DNA of 64,000 nt from Novosphingobium kaempferiae (GTDB taxonomy: Bacteria; Pseudomonadota; Alphaproteobacteria; Sphingomonadales; Sphingomonadaceae). The stretch covers positions 2,356,001-2,420,000 of the forward strand of contig NZ_CP089301.1 of the NCBI RefSeq assembly GCF_021227995.1, read 5' to 3'. The translations under genes and the position numbers were made by a program. The notes below the pieces were generated by a model. It was not told the DNA's origin. It worked only from the letters and a program-made list of their open reading frames with translations, and searched no databases. Positions 25,946 through 35,760 of this stretch are shown one piece after another. The stretch's first letter is position 1. Every line of letters starts with the position of its first letter.

Positions 25946-27131
25946 TCCCCACACCACCCAGACCGCTGCCGAAGACACCGGGCCGGATTCCGGCACGCTG
26001 AAGAAGGTCGGCATCGGCGCGGCCGTCATTGCGCTTGCCGTCGTGGCCTTCGGCGTCGCGACCCGTATCAGCGCGACCAACGATCTGGAGACCGTTGCCG
26101 AGCAGGCCTCGATGCCGACGGTCAGCGTCGTGTCTCCCACCGCCGCACAGGGCGGCGACGGGCTGGTGCTGCCTGGCAACGTGCAGGCCTACAACAGCGC
26201 GGCGATCAACGCGCGGACCAACGGCTACGTGCGTCGCTGGCTGGCCGACATCGGCGACCGGGTGCAGGCGGGGCAGACGCTCGCCATCCTCGACGCGCCG
26301 GAGATCGACCAGCGGCTGGCGCAGGCCAAGGCGGACTACCAGACCGCGCTCGCCAACCAGCGCCTTGCGGCGACGACCTCGAAGCGCTGGAATGCGATGC
26401 TGGCGCAGGACGCCGTCTCGCAGCAGGAAGCGGACGAGAAGGCGGGCGACCTTGCGGCCAAAACGGCTCTGGCCAACGCCGCACTCGCCAGTGTGCGCGA
26501 GCTGAATGCGCTGCACGGGTTCACGCGCCTCTCGGCTCCGTTCAGCGGCGTCGTGACGAGCCGCTCGGCGCAGGTCGGTGCGCTGGTGGTGGCGGGCAAC
26601 GCGGCGTCGCAGCCGTTGTTCACCGTCTCTGATGTCCACCGCATGCGCATCTACGTTCGCGTGCCGCAGGTTTATTCCTCGCAGATCCACGCCGGGATGA
26701 AGGCCAGCCTCAGCCTGCCTGAATTCGCGGGTAGGGAGTTCGAAGCGTCGCTGACGCGCAGCGCCAACTCGGTCGATGCGCAGTCGGGCGCGATGCTGGT
26801 GGAGCTTCAGGCGGACAACTCCGACGGTGCGCTCAAGCCCGGCGCCTTCGCGCATGTGCGCTTTGCCATCGAAGGCACTTCGGGCGGGCTGCGCCTGCCG
26901 GGCAGCACGATCCTGGCGGCGGAAGATGGTCCCAGCGTCGCGCTGGTCGGCAGCGATGGCAAGGTCACCCTGCGCCGCGTCACTATCGCGCGGGACGAAG
27001 GCAGGACGGTGCTCGTCTCGGTCGGCCTCAAGCCGGGCGACAAGGTCATCGACTCCCCGCCGGACTCCATCCGCACCGGCGACCGCGTGCGCGTGGCCGC
27101 GCCGGAGACGAAGGGCGGCAAGAATGGCTAA
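25938..27131 (+). CDS. RND efflux periplasmic adaptor (membrane fusion protein)
   Basis: 397 residues from the ATG at 25938, overlapping the pump stop by 8 bp. An N-terminal membrane anchor (VGIGAAVIALAVVAFGVA) leads to a lipoyl-like half (INARTNGYVRRWLADIGDRVQAGQTLAILDAPE), a helical hairpin (~130-200), the second lipoyl half (LSAPFSGVVTSRSAQVGALV) and a beta-barrel/membrane-proximal domain. It joins the pump to the outer-membrane channel. Confidence 0.93.
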   Translation: MLDPHTTQTAAEDTGPDSGTLKKVGIGAAVIALAVVAFGVATRISATNDLETVAEQASMPTVSVVSPTAAQGGDGLVLPGNVQAYNSAAINARTNGYVRRWLADIGDRVQAGQTLAILDAPEIDQRLAQAKADYQTALANQRLAATTSKRWNAMLAQDAVSQQEADEKAGDLAAKTALANAALASVRELNALHGFTRLSAPFSGVVTSRSAQVGALVVAGNAASQPLFTVSDVHRMRIYVRVPQVYSSQIHAGMKASLSLPEFAGREFEASLTRSANSVDAQSGAMLVELQADNSDGALKPGAFAHVRFAIEGTSGGLRLPGSTILAAEDGPSVALVGSDGKVTLRRVTIARDEGRTVLVSVGLKPGDKVIDSPPDSIRTGDRVRVAAPETKGGKNG

Positions 27132-28557
27132 GGCTGCCGCCGGGCGTGCTCTCACCGGCGCGCTGGTCCTTGCGCTGGGCGCCTGCTCCATGGCGCCGGA
27201 CTATCAGCCGCCGCAGACCGCCGCACCCGCCGCGTTCAAGGAAGTCGCCGGCTGGATCATGGCCGCGCCGCGCGACGGGGAGGGCAGGGGGCCGTGGTGG
27301 GATGCCTATGCCGATCCGACCCTGGCCGACCTCGAAGCGCGGGCGGCCAAGGCCAGCCCTACGCTGGCGGCGGCGCTGGCCCGCTACGATGCATCGCGCG
27401 CGGCGGCGCGGGTGGAGCGGTCCGATCTCCTGCCCGAGGCGGGCGTCAATGCACAGGCCTCTCGCGAACGGCGCTCGGCGAACCGGCCGCTGGCCGTGGG
27501 CGGGGCGCAGACGTTCGACGACTACATCGTCGGCGGATCGATCGATTACGAACTCGACCTCTGGGGCCGCATCCGCAATCGGGTGAAGGCGGCGCAGGCG
27601 GAATCGGACGCCAGTGCTTCCGACCTCGCATCCGCGCAGCTCAGTCTGCAGGCGGCGGTGGCCGATGCCTATTTCCGACTGCGCGGCCTCGATGCGCAGG
27701 CGCAGGTGCTGGACCGGTCGGTCGAGGCCTTCGCGCGGGCCTATGACCTGACGTCCAAGCGGCACGACGGCGGCGTCGCGTCGGGCATCGATGTCAACCG
27801 CGCGCGCACCGTGCTGGGCAATGCGCGGGCGCAGGTGGCGACGATCGCCAACCAGCGCGCCGCCACCGAGCACGAGATCGCCGCGCTGGTCGGCGAACTG
27901 GCGTCCGGCTTCTCGGTCGCGCCCGAGATCGAGGACTTCGCGCCGCCCGCGCCGCCTGCCGCCACTCCCTCCGACCTGCTCCAGCGCCGTCCGGACATCG
28001 CGGCGGCGGAGCGCCGGGTCTTCGCCGCGAATGCCCGCATCGGCGTGGCGAAGGCGGCGTTCTTCCCCTCGCTGACGCTCGGCGCGGCGGGGGGCTGGGA
28101 GACCACCGGCGGCAGCCTGCTGACCACCCCCAACACCTTCTGGTCGCTCGGCCCGGTGGCGAGCCTGCTGACGATCTTCGACGGCGGGCGCCGCAATGCG
28201 CAGGTGAAGATTTCCCGCGCGGAGTACGAGGAAGTCGCCGCCGACTATCGCGGCACGGTGCTGACCGCGTTCCGGCAGGTGGAGGACTCCATCGCCGCGA
28301 TGCACCACCTGTCCTCTGCTGCGGTGGCGCAGAAGGAAGCCGCCGACGCCGCGCAGCGCACCAGCGACATCGCGATGTCGCGCTACCGCGACGGAGCGGC
28401 GGGGTATCTCGACGTGGTGACGGCGCAGACCGATGCGCTCGACGCCCGGCGTGCGTACATCTCGGTGCAGACGCAGCGGATGCAGGCGAGCGTCGCGTTC
28501 GTCCGGGCCATCGGTGGCGGCGCTTCGACACCCGTGCAGGCCATGGCAGGCAGCTGA
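27124..28557 (+). CDS. RND efflux outer-membrane channel lipoprotein (NodT/OprM type)
   Basis: 477 residues from the ATG at 27124, overlapping the adaptor stop by 8 bp. The lipobox LGACSMAPDYQPP gives a lipidated Cys at ~20. Two OEP repeats follow (ANPTLAAAL-like helices, the second around LLQRRPDIAAAERRVFAANARIGVAKAAFFPSLTL), the signature of the TolC/OprM fold. It completes a three-gene tripartite pump operon. Confidence 0.94.
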   Translation: MAKAAAGRALTGALVLALGACSMAPDYQPPQTAAPAAFKEVAGWIMAAPRDGEGRGPWWDAYADPTLADLEARAAKASPTLAAALARYDASRAAARVERSDLLPEAGVNAQASRERRSANRPLAVGGAQTFDDYIVGGSIDYELDLWGRIRNRVKAAQAESDASASDLASAQLSLQAAVADAYFRLRGLDAQAQVLDRSVEAFARAYDLTSKRHDGGVASGIDVNRARTVLGNARAQVATIANQRAATEHEIAALVGELASGFSVAPEIEDFAPPAPPAATPSDLLQRRPDIAAAERRVFAANARIGVAKAAFFPSLTLGAAGGWETTGGSLLTTPNTFWSLGPVASLLTIFDGGRRNAQVKISRAEYEEVAADYRGTVLTAFRQVEDSIAAMHHLSSAAVAQKEAADAAQRTSDIAMSRYRDGAAGYLDVVTAQTDALDARRAYISVQTQRMQASVAFVRAIGGGASTPVQAMAGS

Positions 28558-29229
28558 CGCCCGGACGGGGCTTGGTTGAACCAAACTGGCCCGAAAGTGT
28601 CCCGTCCGAACGCCGATTTCCGGCGGAACTGAGCGGTTGCGCGCCCATATGCGTGTGACCTTCCGCGCACGGGTGCGCAGGGTGGTCGACAAGGCTGAGG
28701 CGAAGGCGTCATGCGAGAGGTCTATCAGTCGACCGGCGTGTAGGAAAATCGCGCTGCGTCGGAAGGCGGGCGGACAGCGAATCGGACGCAGTTCTGTCCA
28801 ATGTGCGCATATCGGCTCGCCGAACTTACGTTGAGAGATTGGTAAGGCCAGTCGCCAAGTAATACCCCGGCGGTCGCCCGACCGGGATCAGTAGAGCCCC
28901 GATTTTATCCTCCAGACGGCCCAAAAGCGCACCCCCACCCGCGCTTTTTCAAGGAAAACAGCCGCAATCGGGGACAAATCGCCCCCGCGAACCCCGTGGC
29001 GTCCTTCATCGCCCGGAAGATGTTGGCGGCGGCTGCTTCATTCCCGCAGCCTCGGTCCGTATGGTCCGCGTGCCGATTGTGAGTGCATCTGCGCATCGCG
29101 ATTGGCCGGACCGATAGTTCGAAGACGTCACGATCGCTGCACGGCTGCGGGGTAATCCGGGGCGCTGGAGCGGACGAAAAGACGCCCGGTCCGACAAGAA
29201 CGGTAAGACCAACGATTGGGGATGATGTG
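28558..29229. other. Gene-poor stretch between efflux operon and TonB receptor
   Basis: 672 bp with no convincing coding frame, recognisable RNA or repeat. It should hold the promoter of the receptor gene; no Fur box was evident. Short open frames here have no plausible ribosome site or homology. Confidence 0.5.
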
Positions 29230-31599
29230 ATGAGGCTGTTTTCGTCCGTACTTCTGTGTTCCGCCAGCCTGGCCGCGTTTTCGACGCCCGCCCTCGCTCA
29301 GGACGCGGAGACTTCCGCCGACGAAGCGGTTCCCGGCAACGTCATCATCGTCCAGGCCCGTCGCCGCGACGAGGCGGTGCAGGACGTGCCCGCCGTGATC
29401 GACACGGTGACTGCGGACGACCTCGCCAAGCTCAACCTGCGTGACTTCAAGGAAGTCTCGACGCTGGTTCCCGGCCTCCAGCTCACCACCGAGACCAACG
29501 GCGTCGGCGGTGGCGGTCGCCTGCGCGGCGTCAACTTCGACGTTTCCGCGAGCGGCAGCAACCCCACGGTCGAATTCTACTTCAACGACGCGCCGATCAC
29601 CGCGGGCGTGCTGCTCCAGCAGCTCTACGACATCGGCCAGATCGAAGTGCAGCGCGGCCCGCAGGGGACGCTGCGCGGGCGCGCCGCGCCTTCGGGCTCG
29701 ATCACCATCGGCGCGAAGAAGCCCGATCTCTATGCCGTCGGCGGCTTCGTCGACATGACTGCGAATGACATCGGCACGCTCAACTTCAAGGGCGGCTTCA
29801 ACCTGCCGGTGATCGAGGGCATCGCCGCGATCCGCGTCGCAGGCGTGTGGGACGAGAACGAAGCCGACCGCGTGCGCCCGATCGCCGACCTGCGCGATCC
29901 GTTCTCCCGCACCAAGAGCGGGCGCATCTCCGCGCTGATCCAGCCGACCGACTGGCTGAAGCTGGAGGGCATGTACCAGAAGATGGACCGCAAGGCGTTC
30001 GTCTACGATCAGGTCGCCTCGTTCAGCGAAGCGAACCCGGACGCCGTCACCGGCCCGCTCTACATTGACAGTTCGGACCGCCGCTCAATCATGAAGGCGC
30101 CGCGCCCGATCCATCAGGTCTACGACATCTTCAACTGGCGCGCCGAGGCATCGGGCTTCGGGCAGGTGCTTATCTACCAGGGGCAGCATCACAAGCAGAA
30201 AATCACCGGCATCGAGGTGATGGACGAGGCGAGCTACTTCCCCACCGCGATCACGCAGGACACCTATTCTCACCCGTCCGCGACCTCGCATGAAGTGCGC
30301 CTGCAGAACGACGCGCGCATCGCCGACATCTTCGACTACGTCGTCGGCTTCTTCGACTACAAGACCGACAACCCGACCGTGCTGACCCGCCCGACCGTGC
30401 TCGGCTTCCCGACCAGCGCCACCACCGGCGGCGTGTTCGGCATCGTCAACACTGCGATCGAGCGCACCGGCACCAGCCACGAACAGTCGTTCTTCGGCAA
30501 CCTCACCGCGCATCTGGGCGAGGGCACCGAGATTTCGGGCGGCGTGCGCCGCATTTCCTACAATTCGCAGAACGGCCTTTACGTGAACGGCGCCCTGACC
30601 GACACGCAGGGGCAGGACGCGAAGAAGTGGATCTATTCCGCGTCGGTGAAGCACAACTTCTCGCCAGACTTCATGGTCTATGCCTCGACCGGCAGTTCAT
30701 GGCGCCCGGGCATCAACGTCGTCGGCGATTTCAGCCAGCGCCAGTCGGAGCTTGAGCAGAGCTTCATCAACCTGCCGGCGGAAACGTCGAAGTCCTACGA
30801 GCTGGGCTTCAAGAGCACGCTGATGGGCGGGAAGATGCGCCTCAACGCCACCGCGTACCACCAGAAGTTCAAGAACTATCCGTACCGCACCGGCGGGCGT
30901 GGCGTCTATTACGTCGACTACACCAATCTCGCGAACCCGGTGGTGACGCAGTTCAACTTCGTCGGCGCGGTGCCGGTCGAGGTGAACGGCATCGAGGGCG
31001 ACATCGCGTTCGACGTGATGCCGGGCTTCAACATCGGCCTCGTCGCCAGCTATTCGCTGGGCAAGATCAAGAGCGGCGTCGTGCCCTGCAACGACCTGAA
31101 CGGCGACGGCGTGCCGGACCGGATCACCTCCGCACCCTCGCTCGCGCAGTTGCAGGCGGCGGTCGGCAGCGACAACCTCTCGGCGTGCCAGGTCAACCAG
31201 CGCTCGGGCTTCCAGGCGCCGTTCAGCGCGACGCTCACCAGCGAATACAGCTTCGCGGTCAGCGACCACATGGACGCCTATCTGCGCGGGCTGTTCAACT
31301 TCTTCGGCAATTCGCGGGTCGATCCGGTGAACGTCTATGACGACGTCGGCTCCTACGGCCTCGTCAACCTGTTCACCGGCATCCGCGACGCCAAGGGCGC
31401 CTGGGAAGTCTCGCTGTTCGCCAAGAACCTGCTCGACACCACGAAGACGCTGACCCGTTCGGACCCGCTGTTCACCTCGTACCGCAACGTGGCGGCGGGC
31501 GGCGCGGCGGTGACCTATACCAGCACCTACACCGGCGTGACGACGACCGCCCCGCGCGAGTTCGGCATCAACGTGCGCTACGCCTTCGGCGGGCGCTGA
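29230..31599 (+). CDS. TonB-dependent outer-membrane receptor
   Basis: 789 residues from the ATG at 29230. The signal peptide is MRLFSSVLLCSASLAAFSTPALAQ. The plug domain starts around VIIVQARRRDEAVQDVPAVIDTV (TonB-box-like VIIVQA) and continues with LVPGLQLTTE, RGVNF and IEVQRGPQGTLRGRAAPSGSITI. The beta-barrel ends FGINVRYAFGGR, with an aromatic residue near the end. It imports a TonB-energised ligand, often a siderophore or a plant or sugar compound in sphingomonads; the ligand is unknown. It is monocistronic, with a palindromic repeat element immediately downstream. Confidence 0.93.
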   Translation: MRLFSSVLLCSASLAAFSTPALAQDAETSADEAVPGNVIIVQARRRDEAVQDVPAVIDTVTADDLAKLNLRDFKEVSTLVPGLQLTTETNGVGGGGRLRGVNFDVSASGSNPTVEFYFNDAPITAGVLLQQLYDIGQIEVQRGPQGTLRGRAAPSGSITIGAKKPDLYAVGGFVDMTANDIGTLNFKGGFNLPVIEGIAAIRVAGVWDENEADRVRPIADLRDPFSRTKSGRISALIQPTDWLKLEGMYQKMDRKAFVYDQVASFSEANPDAVTGPLYIDSSDRRSIMKAPRPIHQVYDIFNWRAEASGFGQVLIYQGQHHKQKITGIEVMDEASYFPTAITQDTYSHPSATSHEVRLQNDARIADIFDYVVGFFDYKTDNPTVLTRPTVLGFPTSATTGGVFGIVNTAIERTGTSHEQSFFGNLTAHLGEGTEISGGVRRISYNSQNGLYVNGALTDTQGQDAKKWIYSASVKHNFSPDFMVYASTGSSWRPGINVVGDFSQRQSELEQSFINLPAETSKSYELGFKSTLMGGKMRLNATAYHQKFKNYPYRTGGRGVYYVDYTNLANPVVTQFNFVGAVPVEVNGIEGDIAFDVMPGFNIGLVASYSLGKIKSGVVPCNDLNGDGVPDRITSAPSLAQLQAAVGSDNLSACQVNQRSGFQAPFSATLTSEYSFAVSDHMDAYLRGLFNFFGNSRVDPVNVYDDVGSYGLVNLFTGIRDAKGAWEVSLFAKNLLDTTKTLTRSDPLFTSYRNVAAGGAAVTYTSTYTGVTTTAPREFGINVRYAFGGR

Positions 31600-31610
31600 T
31601 CCTCTCGATC

Positions 31611-31693
31611 GTCATTGCGAGCGGAGCGAAGCAATCCAGAGCCGCAGGCTGCGGTGGATTGCTTCCCCCGGCATTCGCCGGGGTCGCAATGAC
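31611..31693. repeat. Dispersed palindromic repeat, GTCATTGCGAGC family, copy 1
   Basis: It begins GTCATTGCGAGCGGAGCGAA and ends in GGGGTCGCAATGAC, with internal GCAATCCA and TGGATTGC arms, so the ~83 bp folds into a long hairpin. A related copy is at 35225-35297. It is an intergenic extragenic palindrome directly after the TonB receptor stop and may act as an mRNA stabiliser or terminator. Confidence 0.75.
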
Positions 31694-31717
31694 GAGGCTT
31701 GAGACGGATTCCAGAAC

Positions 31718-32716
31718 CTACCAGTCGAGGGCAGGGGGCGCGGCCGAAAGGTCTCGCCATTCCTCGAAATGGGGGCGCAGTTCGTCGGGGAGCTGCGCCT
31801 CGAACGCATCGCCCAGCGGGTAATGCGGCATCGCCTCCGTCACCGCGTCGAGCAGGGCGAGGCCCTGCTTGCGGTCCTTCGGGCGCTTGAGCGGATTGCG
31901 CTTGGCCTGCGCCGCCATCCACAGCTTGTGCAACGCGAACCAGCGCGGATCGGGCGCGACGATGCGGGCGGGGGAACCGTCGCGGCAGCCGATGACGTGG
32001 TCCACCGGGGTGCCCAGCAGCAGCCATTCCTGTTCGGGCAGCGGCACCGGGCGCGGCTGGTCGCGCCCGCCCAGCGTATCCGCGCGGGACGGGGCGACGA
32101 GCAGTTCCACCTCGTAGGCGCGGGCGTTGCGGGCCTGGAAATCGCGCTCGACATTGATAGTGAAGGTCGGATCGACGGCTTTCAGCATGTCCCAGACCCG
32201 GCGTTCCTCGTCCCGCTCCTCGGCGATCCAGGCGAGGTCGAAGTCCTCGGTCTCGTCGGGCAGGTCGATGCGGCCGTTGGCCTCGGCCATGTAGGCGGCG
32301 ATGGCGTTGGTGCCGACCACCAGCAGGTGCGAGCCGAGCAGCGCGCGCCGGTCGCACTCGCGCAGGATCGGCCCGGCGTCGGACGAGAGCAGCGGCAGGC
32401 GCAGCGCCCGGTACAGCGCGGCGCTTTCGGCAAGGGCAGGGCGCAGGCCCCTGATCCGCTCCTTCAGCGCCTCCTTGTCGGCGCGGTAGGCCTCCAGCTG
32501 CGCTTCGCGTTCCGGCGTCATCGGGCCGAGGCTGCGGCCGTTGCCGCCCCGGTCGAAGATGCGGTAGAGGTATTCGTGCCCGCTCACCGTCTTGCGCCGA
32601 AGGTCGTAGGGCAGGGCGGCGAGGGCGCGCTCGGCGTCGGCCCAGACCTCGTAGCGCTGGCGCAGGTTGACCAGCAGGCGGGACTGTTCGTCGCTGAACG
32701 GGCGGACCATGGGCAT
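31718..32716 (-). CDS. GSU2403-like nucleotidyltransferase-fold protein (NTP_transf_8 type)
   Basis: 332 residues. The N-terminal helical part (RYEVWADAERALAALPYDLRRKTVSGHEYLYRIFDRGGNGRSLGP) and the central GTNAIAAYMAEANGRIDLPDETEDFDLAW, with its DxD-like acidic cluster (ETEDFDLAW), match the nucleotidyltransferase-fold family once called GSU2403. Relatives are minimal-type nucleotidyltransferases with no settled function; some resemble toxin/antitoxin nucleotidyltransferases. It is single-gene, divergent from adhC, with an 11-bp inverted repeat right at its start. Confidence 0.8.
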   Translation of the reverse strand: MPMVRPFSDEQSRLLVNLRQRYEVWADAERALAALPYDLRRKTVSGHEYLYRIFDRGGNGRSLGPMTPEREAQLEAYRADKEALKERIRGLRPALAESAALYRALRLPLLSSDAGPILRECDRRALLGSHLLVVGTNAIAAYMAEANGRIDLPDETEDFDLAWIAEERDEERRVWDMLKAVDPTFTINVERDFQARNARAYEVELLVAPSRADTLGGRDQPRPVPLPEQEWLLLGTPVDHVIGCRDGSPARIVAPDPRWFALHKLWMAAQAKRNPLKRPKDRKQGLALLDAVTEAMPHYPLGDAFEAQLPDELRPHFEEWRDLSAAPPALDW

Positions 32717-32721
32717 GGGGC

Positions 32722-32763
32722 GTTATCCCACAAATTCTGTAAATCGACAATATGTGGGATAAC
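32722..32763. promoter_or_regulatory. 11-bp inverted repeat in the NTP_transf_8/adhC divergent promoter region
   Basis: GTTATCCCACA (32722-32732) and TGTGGGATAAC (32753-32763) are perfect inverted arms around a 20-bp AT-rich spacer. The site starts 6 bp from the nucleotidyltransferase ATG, so it overlaps that gene's leader or core promoter, and lies 81 bp from adhC. Confidence 0.65.
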
Positions 32764-32844
32764 GGGTGAAATCCGGCCATCCGCCGTCTTCCCCTGCGCG
32801 CCGCCACCCTCTAAAGACTGCGGCGAATACAGGAGACAGACCCG

Positions 32845-33957
<1,113 letters not shown>

Positions 33958-33976
33958 GAAGAGGGGGAGAGTTCTC

Positions 33977-34357
33977 ATGTTCACGCACATCATGGTCGGC
34001 ACCAACGACGTCGCCGCTTCCAAGGCTTTCTATGACGCCGTGCTCGGCGCGCTCGGCCATGCCGAGGGCGGCGTGATCGGTGAAGGTCGCGGCGTCGGCT
34101 ATCGTACCGAAGGCGGCTTCTTCGCCGCCGTGACCCCGCGCGACGGCAACGCCGCGTGCTTCGCCAACGGCGGCACCATCGGCTTCGCCGCTCCCGGTTC
34201 GGCGGCGGTCGACGCGGCCTATGCGGCGGGCCTCGCCAACGGCGGCAGCTGTGAAGGCGCGCCCGGCCCGCGCGAGATGTTCCCCGGCGCCTATGGCGCG
34301 TACCTGCGCGATCCCACCGGCAACAAGCTGTGCCTGTGGCAGGCGCCGCAGGGCTGA
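33977..34357 (+). CDS. VOC/glyoxalase-family protein of the formaldehyde operon
   Basis: 126 residues with the vicinal-oxygen-chelate pattern: FTHIMVGTNDVAASKAFYDAVLG at the N-terminus and YGAYLRDPTGNKLCLWQAPQG at the end. Metal-type His near the start is present. It sits 19 bp after adhC and 5 bp before fghA. A VOC protein in this position recurs in proteobacterial adhC-fghA operons; it may help adduct formation or clear a related aldehyde, but its exact role is not known. Confidence 0.88.
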   Translation: MFTHIMVGTNDVAASKAFYDAVLGALGHAEGGVIGEGRGVGYRTEGGFFAAVTPRDGNAACFANGGTIGFAAPGSAAVDAAYAAGLANGGSCEGAPGPREMFPGAYGAYLRDPTGNKLCLWQAPQG

Positions 34358-34362
34358 CCGGC

Positions 34363-35202
34363 ATGAGTCTGGAGACGGTCTCGACCAACCGCAGCCACGG
34401 CGGCACGCAGGGCGTCTACCGCCACGACAGCGCGGAGACGGGCACGCCGATGACGTTCTCCGTCTTCGTGCCGGACCATGCACCGGGCGCGAAGCTGCCC
34501 GTGCTGTGGTATCTTTCCGGGCTCACCTGCACCCACGCCAACGTCACCGAGAAGGGTGAATTCCGCGCAGCATGCGCGCAGCATGGCGTGATCTTCGTCG
34601 CCCCCGACACCAGCCCGCGCGGCGACGACGTGCCGGACGACGACGCCTACGACTTCGGCAAGGGCGCGGGCTTCTACGTCGACGCCACCCAGGAACCGTG
34701 GGCCAGGAACTTCCGCATGCGCTCCTATATAGAGAGCGAGCTGCCCGCGCTGCTGGCGCAGCATTTCCCGGTCGACATGGCTCGCCAGTCGATCACCGGG
34801 CACTCGATGGGCGGTCACGGCGCGCTGACGGTGGCGCTGCGCAATCCCGGCCGCTTCCGCTCGGTCAGCGCGTTCTCGCCGATCGTCTCGCCGCTGAACT
34901 GCCCGTGGGGCGACAAGGCGCTGACCGGCTATATCGGCGGGGATCGCGGCGCATGGCGCGAGTACGATGCCTGCGCCCTGATCGAGGACGGCGCGCGCGT
35001 GCCCGACCTGCTGGTCGATCAGGGCACGGCGGACGGCTTCCTCGAAGACCAACTCAAGACCACGCTCCTCGTCGAAGCCTGCGAGAAGGCAGGCCAGCCT
35101 GCAACGATCCGCATGCAGGACGGCTACGACCATTTGTACTATTTCATCTCCACCTTCATGCCCGAGCACGTCGCCTGGCATGCCGAGCGGTTGAAGGACT
35201 GA
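34363..35202 (+). CDS. fghA: S-formylglutathione hydrolase
   Basis: 279 residues from the ATG at 34363. Esterase-D family: SGLTCTHANVTEKGEF, nucleophile Ser in GHSMGGHGA, Asp in DQGTADGF and His in DGYDHLYYF. It hydrolyses S-formylglutathione to formate and glutathione in the cytoplasm, the last step of the operon begun by adhC. Confidence 0.96.
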   Translation: MSLETVSTNRSHGGTQGVYRHDSAETGTPMTFSVFVPDHAPGAKLPVLWYLSGLTCTHANVTEKGEFRAACAQHGVIFVAPDTSPRGDDVPDDDAYDFGKGAGFYVDATQEPWARNFRMRSYIESELPALLAQHFPVDMARQSITGHSMGGHGALTVALRNPGRFRSVSAFSPIVSPLNCPWGDKALTGYIGGDRGAWREYDACALIEDGARVPDLLVDQGTADGFLEDQLKTTLLVEACEKAGQPATIRMQDGYDHLYYFISTFMPEHVAWHAERLKD

Positions 35203-35224
35203 CAGGCGGACGGGCCCGCCCTTC

Positions 35225-35297
35225 GTCATTGCGAGCGTAGCGAAGCAATCCAGCCTCACGGGCCGACCATGGATTGCTTCGCTACGCTCGCAATGAC
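35225..35297. repeat. Dispersed palindromic repeat, GTCATTGCGAGC family, copy 2
   Basis: It begins GTCATTGCGAGCGTAGCGAA and ends TTCGCTACGCTCGCAATGAC, so 27-28 bp arms form an almost perfect hairpin with a short loop. It lies 22 bp after the fghA stop. It is the same family as 31611-31693. Confidence 0.8.
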
Positions 35298-35326
35298 GAG
35301 GGAATGTTCGCGACTTGCCGCAAGGG

Positions 35327-35398
35327 CTTCGACAAGCTCAGCCTGAGCGGTGTTGAGAGGTTGTTATTCCTACTCCGCTCACCCTGAGCTTGTCGAAG
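35327..35398. repeat. Second type of dispersed inverted repeat (CTTCGACAAGCTCA family)
   Basis: The arms CTTCGACAAGCTCA and TGAGCTTGTCGAAG are perfect 14-bp complements 44 bp apart. This type of intergenic repeat is common in sphingomonad genomes (general knowledge). Together with the element at 35225 it makes a tandem of unrelated palindromes. Confidence 0.7.
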
Positions 35399-35760
35399 GG
35401 TCGCAGCTAAGCCTGCCGCAACCCCGTCGGCATGCGCGCCGCCAGCAAAACCACCGCCGCCCCGGCCCTTATTGCAGCCGATGCGGCCAAGTCGGTTGCA
35501 GCGCTTCGCCCGGCTCCGGGATCGGGCAATACGCCGCGAAATCGCCAAAACCGGCGTGATTGAGCGCCTCCACGCCCCCTTTGCGCGCCTTCGGACGGCC
35601 CTTTCCCCGATTCCGACCCCGCTTTCCGCGCGCACTCCGACCGATGAAGTCGGAGCGGTTCCGGTTCGGCGTGATCGCTTTCCCGCCCTGCGTAGTCTGA
35701 TCCGCAGGGAGGCATCCGGCCTCCCGGACGGCAGGGGAGCAGGCTGGGCAGCCGAGCGTG
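35399..35760. other. Gene-poor stretch before the TpsB gene
   Basis: About 360 bp with no supportable gene. Open frames exist on both strands but with arginine-rich shadow-like translations and no ribosome sites. It may hold the promoter for the TpsB gene or remnants of decayed coding sequence. Confidence 0.45.

Noticed and set aside
28637..28834. 65-codon plus-strand open frame after the efflux operon
   Set aside because: Basic shadow-like composition, no ribosome site and no recognisable family.
35225..35398. Insertion-sequence ends
   Set aside because: Inverted repeats are present, but there is no transposase and no target duplication; they fit extragenic palindromic repeats.
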